Position numbers and translations under genes: made by a program
Origin: Saccharothrix australiensis
GTDB lineage: Bacteria; Actinomycetota; Actinomycetes; Mycobacteriales; Pseudonocardiaceae
Assembly: GCF_003634935.1 (NCBI RefSeq)
Contig: NZ_RBXO01000001.1
Span: forward strand, 5,419,501 to 5,483,500
Reading direction: 5' to 3'
Length of the DNA: 64,000 bases
Shown here: positions 1-8,496 of the stretch, one piece after another
How positions within the stretch are numbered: the first letter of the stretch is position 1
Layout: every line of letters starts with the position of its first letter
Notes under the pieces: generated by a model
What the model was told of the DNA's origin: nothing
What the model saw: only the letters and a program-made list of their open reading frames with translations
Database searches by the model: none

Positions 1-2
1 TC

Positions 3-566
3 GCCGGGATCGGGCTGCCGTTCGCGCTGGTCGCGGGCATTCTGGCGCGCGGGCTGGTGCTGCCACTTGCCTCGGCCGCCGCGACGGTGGCTCTCATCGC
101 GGTGGGCGCCACCGCGCCCAACGCCCTGTCGTCGGACACCCCGGCGGCGCGCGTCGCGCACGCCGGGCTGCCGGGCGGGAAGCTGCTCGTCGCCCGCCCC
201 GCGGGCTACCACCCGCCCACCCTCGCCGTCGCGGACGGGCAGGCCGTCCTGGAGTACGCGGCGACCGGCCCGGACGCGCCGCTGACCGCCGAGGCCAGGC
301 TCATCACCCGCGCCACCCTCGGCGAGGGCCCGCACCTGGCCTACCGCGAGGACCCGGCGCACCACGTCTGGGTCCGGCGCTTCGGCCGGATGGAGGTGAT
401 CGCCGTCGCGCGCAAGGAGGCGGACAAGGACGCCGTGCGCGAGTTCGCGCTGTCCGCCGACGAGGCCACCGACGCCGAGGTGATGCGGCTGCTGCCGCCC
501 GCACCGCGGCGCGAGGTCGACGTCGTGGACCGCTTCACCCGCCTCATCGGCTGGTTGTTCCCCTGA
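3..566 (+). CDS. Membrane-anchored hypothetical protein, 5' end missing
   Basis: The frame is already open at the left edge, so the true start lies outside the window; a GTG at 57 is an internal possibility. The visible N-terminal part is hydrophobic for about 40 residues, including two stretches that look like membrane segments. A soluble basic/acidic region of about 140 residues follows and ends FTRLIGWLFP. I do not recognise a family. Codon use is strongly GC-rich at third positions like its neighbours, which supports coding. It converges on the Lrp gene. A tail-anchored or polytopic membrane protein is as far as the sequence goes. Confidence 0.6.
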   Translation, partial: AGIGLPFALVAGILARGLVLPLASAAATVALIAVGATAPNALSSDTPAARVAHAGLPGGKLLVARPAGYHPPTLAVADGQAVLEYAATGPDAPLTAEARLITRATLGEGPHLAYREDPAHHVWVRRFGRMEVIAVARKEADKDAVREFALSADEATDAEVMRLLPPAPRREVDVVDRFTRLIGWLFP

Positions 567-680
567 TCCCCGGCCGGCGGCGAAGGCACGGCCCGTCACG
601 GCGGCGCGCGCACCCCGCGCGCCGACCGCACCCGGTGCGCCCGGTGCCGAACAGCGGCGGGCCGGGCGCGGGCCGACGCG

Positions 681-1130
681 TCAGACGGCGGGCGGACGGT
701 CCTCGTACGGCGTCGACAGCACCACGGTGGTCCGGGTGGACACGTTCGCCACCTCCCGGATCTGCCGCAGCAGCTCCTCCAGCGCCGTCGGCGACGCCAC
801 CCGGACGCGGAGTACGTAGGAGGCGTCCCCCGCGACCGAGTAGCACGCTTCGATCTGCGGCAGGTGCTCCAACCGCTTGGGGTAGTCGTCCGGAGCCGAC
901 GGGTCGATCGGGGTGAGCGAGATGAACGCGGTCAGCGGCAGGCCGATCTCGTCGCCGTCCAGCCGCGCGGCGTACCCGCGCACCACACCGCGCTGCTCCA
1001 GCCGCCGCACCCGCTGGTGCACGGCCGACACGCTCAGGCCCACGCGCTCGGCGAGGTCGGTGAAGCTGCACCGGCCGTCGGCCGCCAGCTCGCGCAGGAT
1101 CGCCCGGTCGATCGGCTCCAGGTTGGTCAC
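681..1130 (-). CDS. Lrp/AsnC family transcriptional regulator
   Basis: 149 residues, the usual length for a single-unit Lrp/AsnC protein. Residues 1-55 hold the AsnC winged helix (LEPIDRAILRELAADGRCSF, then LAERVGLSVSAVHQRVRRLE). Residues about 65-145 form the ligand-binding RAM domain that makes octamers and senses amino acids. The GTG start overlaps the TGA of the upstream M24 peptidase gene as GTGA, so the two are translationally coupled. The pairing suggests an amino-acid-responsive regulator co-expressed with a peptidase; the effector and targets cannot be read from the sequence. Family assignment is firm. Confidence 0.93.
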   Translation of the reverse strand: MTNLEPIDRAILRELAADGRCSFTDLAERVGLSVSAVHQRVRRLEQRGVVRGYAARLDGDEIGLPLTAFISLTPIDPSAPDDYPKRLEHLPQIEACYSVAGDASYVLRVRVASPTALEELLRQIREVANVSTRTTVVLSTPYEDRPPAV

Positions 1131-2257
1131 GCCGGCAGCACCACCAGATCGTGGGGCCGGTGGTTGACGCTCTCGACGCCGTCCGCGGTCGCGACCACGA
1201 TGTCCTCGATCCGCGCGCCCCAGCGGCCGGGCAGGTAGATTCCGGGCTCGACGCTGAACGCCATGCCCGCCTCCAGCGGCAGGTCGTTCCCGCGGACGAT
1301 GTAGGGCTCCTCGTGCACGTCCAGCCCGATGCCGTGGCCGGTGCGGTGCACGAAGTACTCGCCGAACCCGGCGTCCGCGATGACCTCCCGCGCGGTGGCG
1401 TCCACGGCCTCGCACGTGACGCCCGGCCGGACCGCCTCCACGGCCGCCCGCTGCGCGGCCTGGAGCACCGCGTAGGTGTCCCACACGTCCTTGTCGCGCG
1501 GCTCGCCCAGCACGTAGCTCCGGGTGGAGTCCGAGTTGTAGCCCTCTGCGACGGGACCGCCGATGTCGACGACGACCACGTCACCGGCCTCGATGACCCG
1601 GTCGGACAGGCTGTGGTGCGGCGACGCGCCGTTCGGGCCGGACCCGACGATCACGAACTCGGCCAGCTCGTGCCCCTCGGCGACGATCGCGGCGGCGATG
1701 TCCGCGCCCACCTCGGCCTCCGTGCGGCCGGGCCGCAGCCACTCCTCCATCCGCTCGTGCACGCGGTCGATGGCCGCGCCCGCCTTGCGCAGCGCGGCGA
1801 TCTCCGCCTCGTCCTTGCGCATCCGCAGCTCGCGCAGGACCGGACCGGCCAGCACCTGCTCGCCGCCGATCACCTCGCGCAGCCGCAGGGTGTGCAGCGC
1901 GGGCATCATGTCCGCGACCGCCACCCGGCCGGTGCCCTTCAACGCGCCCTTGACCAGGGCGTACGGGTCCTGGTCGTCCACCCACGTGGCGACCTCGACG
2001 CCCAGCTCGTCGGTCGGGACGGCCGCGTAGCCAGGCTGCTCCAGCTTCGGCACGACCAGCACCGGCGGACCGCCGACGGGCAGCACCAGGCAGGTCAGCC
2101 GCTCGAACGACGAGCCACCCGCGCCGATCAGGTACCGCAGGTCCGAACCGGGCGAGATCAGCAGGGCGTCCACTCCGGCGACGGTCGCCGCGGTGGCGGC
2201 CCGGTCCAGTCGCGCGCGGAGGGCTTCCACGTCAATGGGTCCAACATGGGTCGACAT
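1127..2257 (-). CDS. pepE: M24 family metallopeptidase (Xaa-Pro dipeptidase/aminopeptidase, PepE-like)
   Basis: 376 residues, with a creatinase-like N-terminal domain (about 1-145) and a C-terminal pita-bread peptidase domain. All five expected metal ligands are visible: Asp in VVVVDIGGP, Asp in YNSDSTRSY, His in HRTGHGIGLDVHE, Glu in SVEPGIYLPG and Glu in ARIEDIV. It should cleave an N-terminal residue from Xaa-Pro peptides in the cytoplasm with a dinuclear metal centre. The start ATG at 2257 is chosen because the protein begins naturally there and a TAGGCT hexamer lies 8 nt upstream. It heads a two-gene unit with the Lrp regulator and diverges from the exonuclease gene, the same pair order as Rv2089c/Rv2090 in M. 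tuberculosis. Confidence 0.93.
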   Translation of the reverse strand: MSTHVGPIDVEALRARLDRAATAATVAGVDALLISPGSDLRYLIGAGGSSFERLTCLVLPVGGPPVLVVPKLEQPGYAAVPTDELGVEVATWVDDQDPYALVKGALKGTGRVAVADMMPALHTLRLREVIGGEQVLAGPVLRELRMRKDEAEIAALRKAGAAIDRVHERMEEWLRPGRTEAEVGADIAAAIVAEGHELAEFVIVGSGPNGASPHHSLSDRVIEAGDVVVVDIGGPVAEGYNSDSTRSYVLGEPRDKDVWDTYAVLQAAQRAAVEAVRPGVTCEAVDATAREVIADAGFGEYFVHRTGHGIGLDVHEEPYIVRGNDLPLEAGMAFSVEPGIYLPGRWGARIEDIVVATADGVESVNHRPHDLVVLPA

Positions 2258-2265
2258 GTCTCGGC

Positions 2266-2271
2266 AGCCTA
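2266..2271 (-). promoter_or_regulatory. Putative -10 element of the M24 peptidase gene
   Basis: On the minus strand TAGGCT matches the actinobacterial TANNNT -10 hexamer and sits 8 nt before the ATG at 2257. No Shine-Dalgarno sequence lies between, so transcription may start at or next to the start codon. No clear -35 was seen. Confidence 0.4.
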
Positions 2272-2358
2272 GTCCTGTCCCCCGGTCCTGTCCCCGTCGC
2301 GGCATGCGGGGCAGCCTGATCGACACGGCGGTCGGCGCCGTCTGGCAAGCTGTCCGGG

Positions 2359-3306
2359 GTGAGTAGCCCGCTCGTCCTCCTGGACGCCGCCAGCCTGTAC
2401 TTCCGGGCCTTCTACGCGCTGCCCGAGTCGATGACCGCACCGGACGGCACACCGGTCAACGCGGTGCGCGGGTTCGTCGACACCATCACCAAGGTCGTCA
2501 ACGAGCGCAAGGCGGGCCGGTTGATCGCCTGCCTGGACGCGGACTGGCGGCCGGCGTTCCGCGTCGCCGCGCTGCCCTCGTACAAGGCGCACCGGGTCGC
2601 CGCCGGCGGGGCCGACGGCGAGGAGGACGTGCCCGACACCCTCACGCCGCAGGTGCCGATCATCCTGGACGTGCTCGACGCGGTGGGCATCGCGACCGCC
2701 GAGGCGGTCGGCTACGAGGCGGACGACGTGATCGGCACCCTCGCGGCCCGCGAGCGGACCGACCCCGTCGAGGTGATCACCGGCGACCGCGACCTGTTCC
2801 AGGTCGTGCGCGACGAGCCGACCCCCGTCCGGGTGCTCTACCTGGGCCGGGGCTGGGCGAAGGCGGAGCTGATCGGACCGGCGGAGCTGGCCGCGAAGTA
2901 CGCCCTGCCGGTCCGGGACGCCGGCCGCGCCTACGCCGGGATGGCGGTCCTGCGCGGCGACCCGTCCGACGGCCTGCCCGGCGTGGCCGGCATCGGCGAG
3001 AAGACGGCGGCCAAGCTGATCAGCGAGTTCGGCTCGCTGGACGCGGTGCTGGCCGCGGTGCACGACGGCCGGGACCGCAAGCTGACCACCCGCGCGCGGA
3101 CCGCGCTGCTCAACGCGCAGGACTACCTGGCCGCGGCGCCGACGGTGGTCGACGTGGCGACCGACGCGGACCTCCTGATCGACCGCCCCGACCCGGTGCC
3201 CTCGGCGCCGGCCGACCCGGACCGGGTGACCGAACTCACCCGCCGGTGGGGCCTGGGCAGCTCCCTACCCAGGCTGGAGACCGCGCTGCGGAACCGCCAC
3301 CCCTGA
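2359..3306 (+). CDS. 5'-3' exonuclease (PIN/FEN-like, stand-alone)
   Basis: 315 residues that match the N-terminal nuclease domain of DNA polymerase I as an independent protein. The acidic metal-binding clusters are in place: LVLLDAASLYFRAFYAL, IACLDADWRPAFR, GYEADDVIGTLA and VITGDRDLFQVV. The helix-3-turn-helix DNA-binding motif is GLPGVAGIGEKTAAKLISEF (about residues 212-231). It should remove 5' flaps or RNA primers during repair and replication. The GTG start at 2359 is taken because the protein begins at the first beta strand of the fold. The orthologue in M. tuberculosis (Rv2090) has the same divergent position beside pepE. Confidence 0.93.
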   Translation: MSSPLVLLDAASLYFRAFYALPESMTAPDGTPVNAVRGFVDTITKVVNERKAGRLIACLDADWRPAFRVAALPSYKAHRVAAGGADGEEDVPDTLTPQVPIILDVLDAVGIATAEAVGYEADDVIGTLAARERTDPVEVITGDRDLFQVVRDEPTPVRVLYLGRGWAKAELIGPAELAAKYALPVRDAGRAYAGMAVLRGDPSDGLPGVAGIGEKTAAKLISEFGSLDAVLAAVHDGRDRKLTTRARTALLNAQDYLAAAPTVVDVATDADLLIDRPDPVPSAPADPDRVTELTRRWGLGSSLPRLETALRNRHP

Positions 3307-3388
3307 CCCACACCCGACAGGCCCCGGCCCGCCCCCGCAGTGCCCTACACCGCCGTCCCTTCGCCCCCACGATCCGCGGTGTGGCCGC

Positions 3389-3407
3389 GCCGCGACGGAG
3401 TCGCGGC
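3389..3407. repeat. REP-like palindrome, copy 1
   Basis: GCCGCGAC-GGA-GTCGCGGC is a perfect 8-bp inverted repeat with a 3-nt loop. It lies between the convergent exonuclease and Eis-like genes. A second copy with one changed loop base occurs 35 kb away at 38239-38257. The arms could form a hairpin that stops transcription from either side, but there is no T-run after it in the plus direction. Confidence 0.75.
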
Positions 3408-3409
3408 AA

Positions 3410-4615
3410 TCAGAAAAAAGTCCCGCACCAAGGCGCCTGGTCCACCGCGAAGAGGGCGTCCGCTCGGGCCACCGCCTCGGGTGAGCCCGCGGCGAACCGG
3501 CCGGCCGCCGCCAGCGCGCCGAACGCCACGTCGCCCAGGTACGCCGCGCCGAGCACGTCGACGTCGACCACGAAGTCCGGCTCCCCCGTCGTCCGGGACG
3601 CGCCCGACGAGGTGATCAGGTAGGAGCCCTCGTTCTCCGGCAGGAACCGGTCGCGGACGCCGATCACGACCGACCCGCCGGGGCGGTAGGCGCGCGCGGA
3701 CAGCGCCGCCTCCACGTCGACCAGCCGCAGCCACGTCTCGTCCATCACGTCCACGACGCGCAGCGCGCGCCGGTCGACCAGCAGCCACTCCAGCGGCTCG
3801 TCGACGGGCCGCCCCTCCGCGCCCACCTCGTCCACCAGGTCGATGCCCAGCAGGAACACCCACAGGTCGGCCCACGCGCGCGGCGTCGCCGCCCAGAGGT
3901 CCAGCACCGTCAGCACGGCCGGCTTCTCGACGCCGTTCTCGTACGAGTAGGCCGTGACCTTGTAGACCACGTACCCGTCGTCCCCGTCCGGGCCGGAGGC
4001 GATCGCGTACCGCTGGTGCGCGCCCTCCTCGTGCAGGACGTTCAGGTTCCACCACCCCTGCCACCGCGCGATGGTGCCCGCCCGACCGGGCGACACGCGC
4101 TCGAACAGCGACCCGACCAGGTCACCGGCCGCCGCGGGCTCCACCAGCCGCACCCGGCCCGCGATCGGCTGCCGCGACCGGGCGGTGGCGCGCTTGACGC
4201 GGACCTCCCGGACCCGCGTCGCCACCCCGTACCCGAACCGCTCGTAGATCGCGCCCTCCGACGCCCGCAGCGACGCCGCCACGTCGCCGGACTCCCGCAT
4301 CGCCCGCAGTTGCGCCCGCTGCAACGCGGTGAGCACGCCGCGCCGCGTCCAGTCGGCCCGCACGCCGACCCGGCTGACGGCGGCCATCGGCACGACCGCG
4401 CCGCCGGGCACCGCCAGCCGGGACGGGAACGACTGCACCGTGCCGACCAGCTCGTCGCCCGCGAACGCGCCGAACGCGCGACCGGGGTCGTAGGACGTCC
4501 GCGCGATCTCCCACCGGTCGTCCGGTGCGGGCGGGTGGTGCAGGGCACCCCGGAACAGGGTGTGGGCAGCGCGGTAGTGGGCGTCGTCGAGAACACGGAT
4601 GTCCAGATCGGTCAC
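3410..4615 (-). CDS. Eis-type GNAT N-acetyltransferase
   Basis: 401 residues, the length of the Eis family. A first GNAT domain (1-150) carries the acetyl-CoA loop in SRVGVRADWTRRGVLTALQR. A second degenerate GNAT domain and a C-terminal sterol-carrier-like domain follow. Tyr124 in GAIYERFGYG falls where Eis Tyr126 (general acid) lies, and the chain ends in Phe (CGTFF) like Eis, whose C-terminal carboxylate is the general base. Eis proteins acetylate amines of aminoglycosides and of proteins or peptides in the cytoplasm; the substrate here is unknown. The GTG start at 4615 is used. It is a single-gene unit converging with the exonuclease gene. Confidence 0.9.
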   Translation of the reverse strand: MTDLDIRVLDDAHYRAAHTLFRGALHHPPAPDDRWEIARTSYDPGRAFGAFAGDELVGTVQSFPSRLAVPGGAVVPMAAVSRVGVRADWTRRGVLTALQRAQLRAMRESGDVAASLRASEGAIYERFGYGVATRVREVRVKRATARSRQPIAGRVRLVEPAAAGDLVGSLFERVSPGRAGTIARWQGWWNLNVLHEEGAHQRYAIASGPDGDDGYVVYKVTAYSYENGVEKPAVLTVLDLWAATPRAWADLWVFLLGIDLVDEVGAEGRPVDEPLEWLLVDRRALRVVDVMDETWLRLVDVEAALSARAYRPGGSVVIGVRDRFLPENEGSYLITSSGASRTTGEPDFVVDVDVLGAAYLGDVAFGALAAAGRFAAGSPEAVARADALFAVDQAPWCGTFF

Positions 4616-4717
4616 GCCCTCGATGCTCCCCCGCCGCCGACCCGCGCCGCCAGCGAGTTTCCCCTCGGCGCACCCGGCCTGACGGGCGCGCGTTCACCGC
4701 GGCGCGCACCGTCACCG

Positions 4718-4810
4718 CACCCGGACCGGGCACCGACGCCGCGCACGACGGGACCGCGACACGACGCGGCCACGACAGGACGCAGGCACGACACGACGCA
4801 GCCGTGACAC
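4718..4810. repeat. Low-complexity CACGAC-rich stretch
   Basis: Imperfect short repetitions of CACGAC and CGACACGACG run through the gap upstream of the Eis-like gene and end at the terminator hairpin. They look like slippage-prone DNA rather than a binding site. The whole gap 4616-4865 holds this stretch, the hairpin, and no gene. Confidence 0.5.
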
Positions 4811-4844
4811 GACGAGGCCACCCCATGCTCGGGGTGGCCTCGTC
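4811..4844 (-). terminator. Strong hairpin terminator downstream of the DUF4333 gene
   Basis: GACGAGGCCACCCC and GGGGTGGCCTCGTC form a perfect 14-bp stem closed by a 6-nt loop (ATGCTC). It lies 22 bp beyond the stop codon of the leftward DUF4333 gene. There is no T-run, as is usual for actinobacterial terminators. Confidence 0.85.
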
Positions 4845-4865
4845 GGAGGTGTGCGCGGCGCGCGG

Positions 4866-5564
4866 TCAGCCCGTGGGCTGCCCGACCTCGTACTCGCCGT
4901 CCGCGGTCTTCACCGTGATCTTCACGTCCTTCTCCTTGCCGCCGACCTTCACCTTGCAGGTGAAGGTGCGGTTCGGTTCGACCGGGTGCTCCCCGGTGCA
5001 GGTCGCGCCCTCCACGTCGGAGATCTTGTAGTCGTCCTTGAGGATCTGCACGATGCCCGACTGCACGGACCCGTTGTCGAAGATCTTCTTCTTGAAGAAG
5101 CCGGGCGTCACGAACCCGGTGATGCCGACCGCCGCGACCACCAGCACGACCAGCGCCACGACGACCCACAGCACCGCGCCGGACTTCTTCGCGGGCGGCT
5201 GCTGCGGCCCGAAACCGGGCTGCCCGTAGGGGTTCGGCTGCTGGCCGTAGCCGGGCTGCCCGTACTGACCAGGCTGCTGGCCCCACTGCTGCTGCGCCGG
5301 GTCCGGCTGGCCGTAGGGGTTCTGCTGCTGTTGCTGGCTCGGGTCGTACCCGCCGGGGTACTGCTGCGGGTACTGCTGCTGCCCCGGCTGCTGCCCCCAC
5401 TGCTGCTGTTGCTGCTGCTGCTGCGACGGGTCCGGCTGCCCATAACCGGGCTGCTGAGCGGGGAAACCACCCGACGGCGTGCCGGGGTACCCACCACCGT
5501 AGGGCTGCTGGCCCCACTGCTGCTGCGGGTCGTTCCCTCCGGACGGTCCGTACGGACTGGTCAT
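4866..5564 (-). CDS. Proline/glutamine-rich single-pass membrane protein with DUF4333 domain
   Basis: 232 residues from the ATG at 5564 (MTSPYGPSGG). Residues 1-130 are a disordered, cytoplasmic tail of Gly-Tyr-Gln-Pro repeats with runs of glutamine. One membrane helix follows (about 140-165, AVLWVVVALVVLVVAAVGIT). The external C-terminal domain resembles DUF4333, with two cysteines (ATCTGEHP, FTCKVKV) that could form a disulfide. The function of DUF4333 is unknown; the family is common in Actinobacteria. M. tuberculosis has a membrane protein in this same place (Rv2091c) beside helY. A longer reading from 5603 adds 13 residues and is less likely. Confidence 0.85.
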   Translation of the reverse strand: MTSPYGPSGGNDPQQQWGQQPYGGGYPGTPSGGFPAQQPGYGQPDPSQQQQQQQQWGQQPGQQQYPQQYPGGYDPSQQQQQNPYGQPDPAQQQWGQQPGQYGQPGYGQQPNPYGQPGFGPQQPPAKKSGAVLWVVVALVVLVVAAVGITGFVTPGFFKKKIFDNGSVQSGIVQILKDDYKISDVEGATCTGEHPVEPNRTFTCKVKVGGKEKDVKITVKTADGEYEVGQPTG

Positions 5565-5666
5565 GCTCGGCCTCCGACGGTCGGTCTGGGAAACAGGGTG
5601 CAAGGCTTGCGGGCGCGATCAAACCACAGGAGCGGGGGACGCACCCAGCCACCCCGCAAACCTTTC

Positions 5667-8423
5667 TCAGACCGTGGCCATCGCCACCACCCCGCGGCGC
5701 AGCGCGTCGACCGCCTTGCGGGCCGTCGCGCCCACCTGGTCGCCGCCGCCGACCACGTCCCTGATCTGGTCCAGGAAGTCGATCACCTGCCGGCACCAGC
5801 GCACGAAGTCGCCCGCGCCCAGCTCCGTGCCGCTCGCCTCCGCCGAGCTGAGCACCTTCTCCAGCGACTCGCCCCGCGCCCACCGGTACACCGGCCACGC
5901 GAAACCGGGGTCGGGCTGCCGCGTGCGGTCCAGCCGGTGCCGCCGCTCGTCGTCCTCCAGCTCGGCCCACAGCCGCGCGGTCGCCGTCATCGCGTCGGCG
6001 ACCTTCCCCGGCGGCAGCCTGGTCTCCAGCGGGCCGTCCCGCCGCGCCTCGTACACCAGCGACGACACGACCGCCGCCAGCTCCGCCGGTTCGAGCCCGC
6101 GCCACACCCCGTGCCGCAGGCACTCCGCCGCCAGCAGGTCCGACTCGGAGTACAGGCGGGTCAGCCGCTTGCCGTGCTCGGTCACCTCCTCGCCCGGCCC
6201 GCTCTCCTCCTCGTGCAGGTAGCCGCGCTCCCGCAGCAGGCCCCGGATGCGGTCGAACTCCCGCGCCAGCGAGTGCGTCGTCGCCGCGACCTTCCGCTCC
6301 AGCTGCTCGGTCTCGGCCAGCAGCCGGTGGTACCGCTCACCCCACCGGGCGTGGTCCTCCCGCTTCTCGCAGCCGTGGCACGGGTGCGCGCGCAGCGCCC
6401 GGCGCAGCGTCGCCAGCTCCGCGTCGTCGTCGGCGTTCGACCGGCGCTTGCGCAGCGACGGCGCGACGATCCCCGTGTCGCGCAACGTCGACGCCAGGTC
6501 GCGCCGCGACTTCGGCGACCGCGTGTCGACCTGGCGCGGCAGCCGCACGCGGCCGAGCACCTCCACCGGCGCCGGGAAGTCCGCCGCGGACAGCCGGCCC
6601 GACCACCGGTCCTCCGTCACGACCAGCGGGCGCGCCTCGCCCAGCGGCTCCAGGCCGGGGTCGACCACCACCGCCAGCCCCGACCGGCGGCCCGACGGCA
6701 CCGCGATCACGTCGCCCTTGCGCAGCCGCTCCAGCGACGCCGCCGCCTCCGCGCGCCGCGCCGACGAGTTCTGCCGCGCCAGCGCCTTCTCCCGCTCGAC
6801 CACCCGGCGGCGCAGCGACGCGTACTCGGCGAAGTCGCCGAGGTGGCACGTCATCGCCTCGGAGTACCCGGCCAGCGCCTCCCGGTTGCGCTCGATCCGC
6901 CGCGCCAGGCCCACCACCGACCGGTCGGCCTGGAACTGCGCGAACGACTGCTCCAGGATCTCCCGCGCCGCCGCCGCGCCGAGCTGGTGCACCAGGTTGA
7001 CCGCCATGTTGTAGCCGGGCCGGAACGACGACCGCAGCGGGTAGGTCCGCGTGGACGCCAGGCCCGCGACCGCCTTCGGGTCCACCCCCGGCTGCCACAC
7101 GACGACCGCGTGGCCCTCCACGTCGATACCGCGCCGCCCCGCGCGCCCGGTGAGCTGCGTGTACTCGCCCGGCGTCAGGTCGACGTGCGCCTCGCCGTTG
7201 TACTTGACCAGCTTCTCCAGCACGACCGTCCGCGCCGGCATGTTGATGCCCAGCGCCAGCGTCTCGGTCGCGAACACCACCTTGACCAGGCCGCGGACGA
7301 ACAGCTCCTCCACGGTCTCCTTGAACGCGGGCAGCAGCCCCGCGTGGTGGCTCGCGATGCCCCGTTCCAGCGCCTCGCGCCACTCCCAGTAGCCCAGCAC
7401 CATCAGGTCGCCCTGCGGCAGGTCGCGCGTCTTCTCCTCGATGACGTCGCGGATCTCCTCGACCTCCGCCTCGGAGTTCAGCCGCAGCCCGGCCCGCACG
7501 CACTGGCCCACCGCCGCGTCGCAGCCCGCCCGGCTGAACACGAAGTCGATCGCGGGCAGCAGGCCCGCCGCGTCGAGCCGCTGCACCACGTCGACCCGCG
7601 ACGGCGGCTTGAAACCCGACCCGCGCGGCGGGCGGCCCTTGTTGTTCCGGTTCCGGCTCCACGGCACGTGGAACCGCGCCAGGTCCTCGGTGTGGCGCAG
7701 CAGCTGCGGGTTGATCCGGGCGTGCCCGTCCGGCGTCTCGCCCGCGAACAGGTCGAGCATCCGGCCGCCGGCCAGCATGTGCTGCCACAGCGGCACCGGC
7801 CGGTGCTCGTCCACCACCACCGTGGTGTCGCCGCGCACCTCCACCAGCCACTCGCCGAACTCCTCCGCGTTGCTGACCGTGGCGGACAGGCCCACCAGCC
7901 GCACCGACTCCGGCAGGTGGAGGATGACCTCCTCCCACACCGGGCCGCGGAACCGGTCGGCCAGGTAATGCACCTCGTCCATCACCACGTAGGCGAGGCT
8001 GCCCAGCGTGGACGAGCCCGCGTAGAGCATGTTGCGCAGCACCTCGGTGGTCATGACGACCACGGGCGCGTCGCCGTTGACGGAGGTGTCGCCGGTCAGC
8101 AGGCCGACCTTGCCGGGGCCGTAGCGGGCGACCAGGTCGGCGTACTTCTGGTTCGACAGCGCCTTGATCGGCGTCGTGTAGAAGCACTTGCGGCCCTCGG
8201 ACAGGGCCAGGTGGACGGCGAACTCGCCGACGACGGTCTTGCCCGCGCCGGTCGGCGCGCACACCAGCACGCCGTGCCCGTCCTCCAGCGCCTCGCAGGC
8301 GCGCTGCTGGAACGGGTCCAGCTCGAAGGAGAGCACCGAGAGGAAGTCGGCCAGCTGGGGCCGGGTGGAGCGGCGGCGGAAGTCCGCGTACTGGTCGGCC
8401 GGGGACCGCGAAGCTCGTGACAC
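5667..8423 (-). CDS. helY: DEAD/DEAH-box RNA helicase HelY (Ski2/Mtr4-like)
   Basis: 918 residues, the full length of actinobacterial HelY. Motifs in order: Walker A APTGAGKT (56-63), TPIKALSNQK, Walker B DEVH (149-152), SAT (180-182), and motif VI LTGRAGRRGID near residue 430. The C-terminal half carries the DSHCT helical domain of Ski2-like helicases. It should unwind structured RNA with ATP in the cytoplasm, by analogy with exosome-linked helicases. The GTG start at 8423 precedes MSRASRSPADQ. It lies downstream of tatC and the lipid kinase on the same strand, as in mycobacteria (Rv2092c). Confidence 0.95.
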   Translation of the reverse strand: MSRASRSPADQYADFRRRSTRPQLADFLSVLSFELDPFQQRACEALEDGHGVLVCAPTGAGKTVVGEFAVHLALSEGRKCFYTTPIKALSNQKYADLVARYGPGKVGLLTGDTSVNGDAPVVVMTTEVLRNMLYAGSSTLGSLAYVVMDEVHYLADRFRGPVWEEVILHLPESVRLVGLSATVSNAEEFGEWLVEVRGDTTVVVDEHRPVPLWQHMLAGGRMLDLFAGETPDGHARINPQLLRHTEDLARFHVPWSRNRNNKGRPPRGSGFKPPSRVDVVQRLDAAGLLPAIDFVFSRAGCDAAVGQCVRAGLRLNSEAEVEEIRDVIEEKTRDLPQGDLMVLGYWEWREALERGIASHHAGLLPAFKETVEELFVRGLVKVVFATETLALGINMPARTVVLEKLVKYNGEAHVDLTPGEYTQLTGRAGRRGIDVEGHAVVVWQPGVDPKAVAGLASTRTYPLRSSFRPGYNMAVNLVHQLGAAAAREILEQSFAQFQADRSVVGLARRIERNREALAGYSEAMTCHLGDFAEYASLRRRVVEREKALARQNSSARRAEAAASLERLRKGDVIAVPSGRRSGLAVVVDPGLEPLGEARPLVVTEDRWSGRLSAADFPAPVEVLGRVRLPRQVDTRSPKSRRDLASTLRDTGIVAPSLRKRRSNADDDAELATLRRALRAHPCHGCEKREDHARWGERYHRLLAETEQLERKVAATTHSLAREFDRIRGLLRERGYLHEEESGPGEEVTEHGKRLTRLYSESDLLAAECLRHGVWRGLEPAELAAVVSSLVYEARRDGPLETRLPPGKVADAMTATARLWAELEDDERRHRLDRTRQPDPGFAWPVYRWARGESLEKVLSSAEASGTELGAGDFVRWCRQVIDFLDQIRDVVGGGDQVGATARKAVDALRRGVVAMATV

Positions 8424-8496
8424 CCCACCAGGCTGTCACAGACCCCCGACAAAAGCGCTCCAGATCCCGGCCGGGCCCGCCGGCGGCGCGCCCGCC

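Noticed and set aside
4851..8420. Very long open frame on the plus strand opposite helY
   Set aside because: It is antisense to a helicase with intact motifs, and its composition (Arg, Leu, Pro, His) is that of a shadow of a GC-rich gene.
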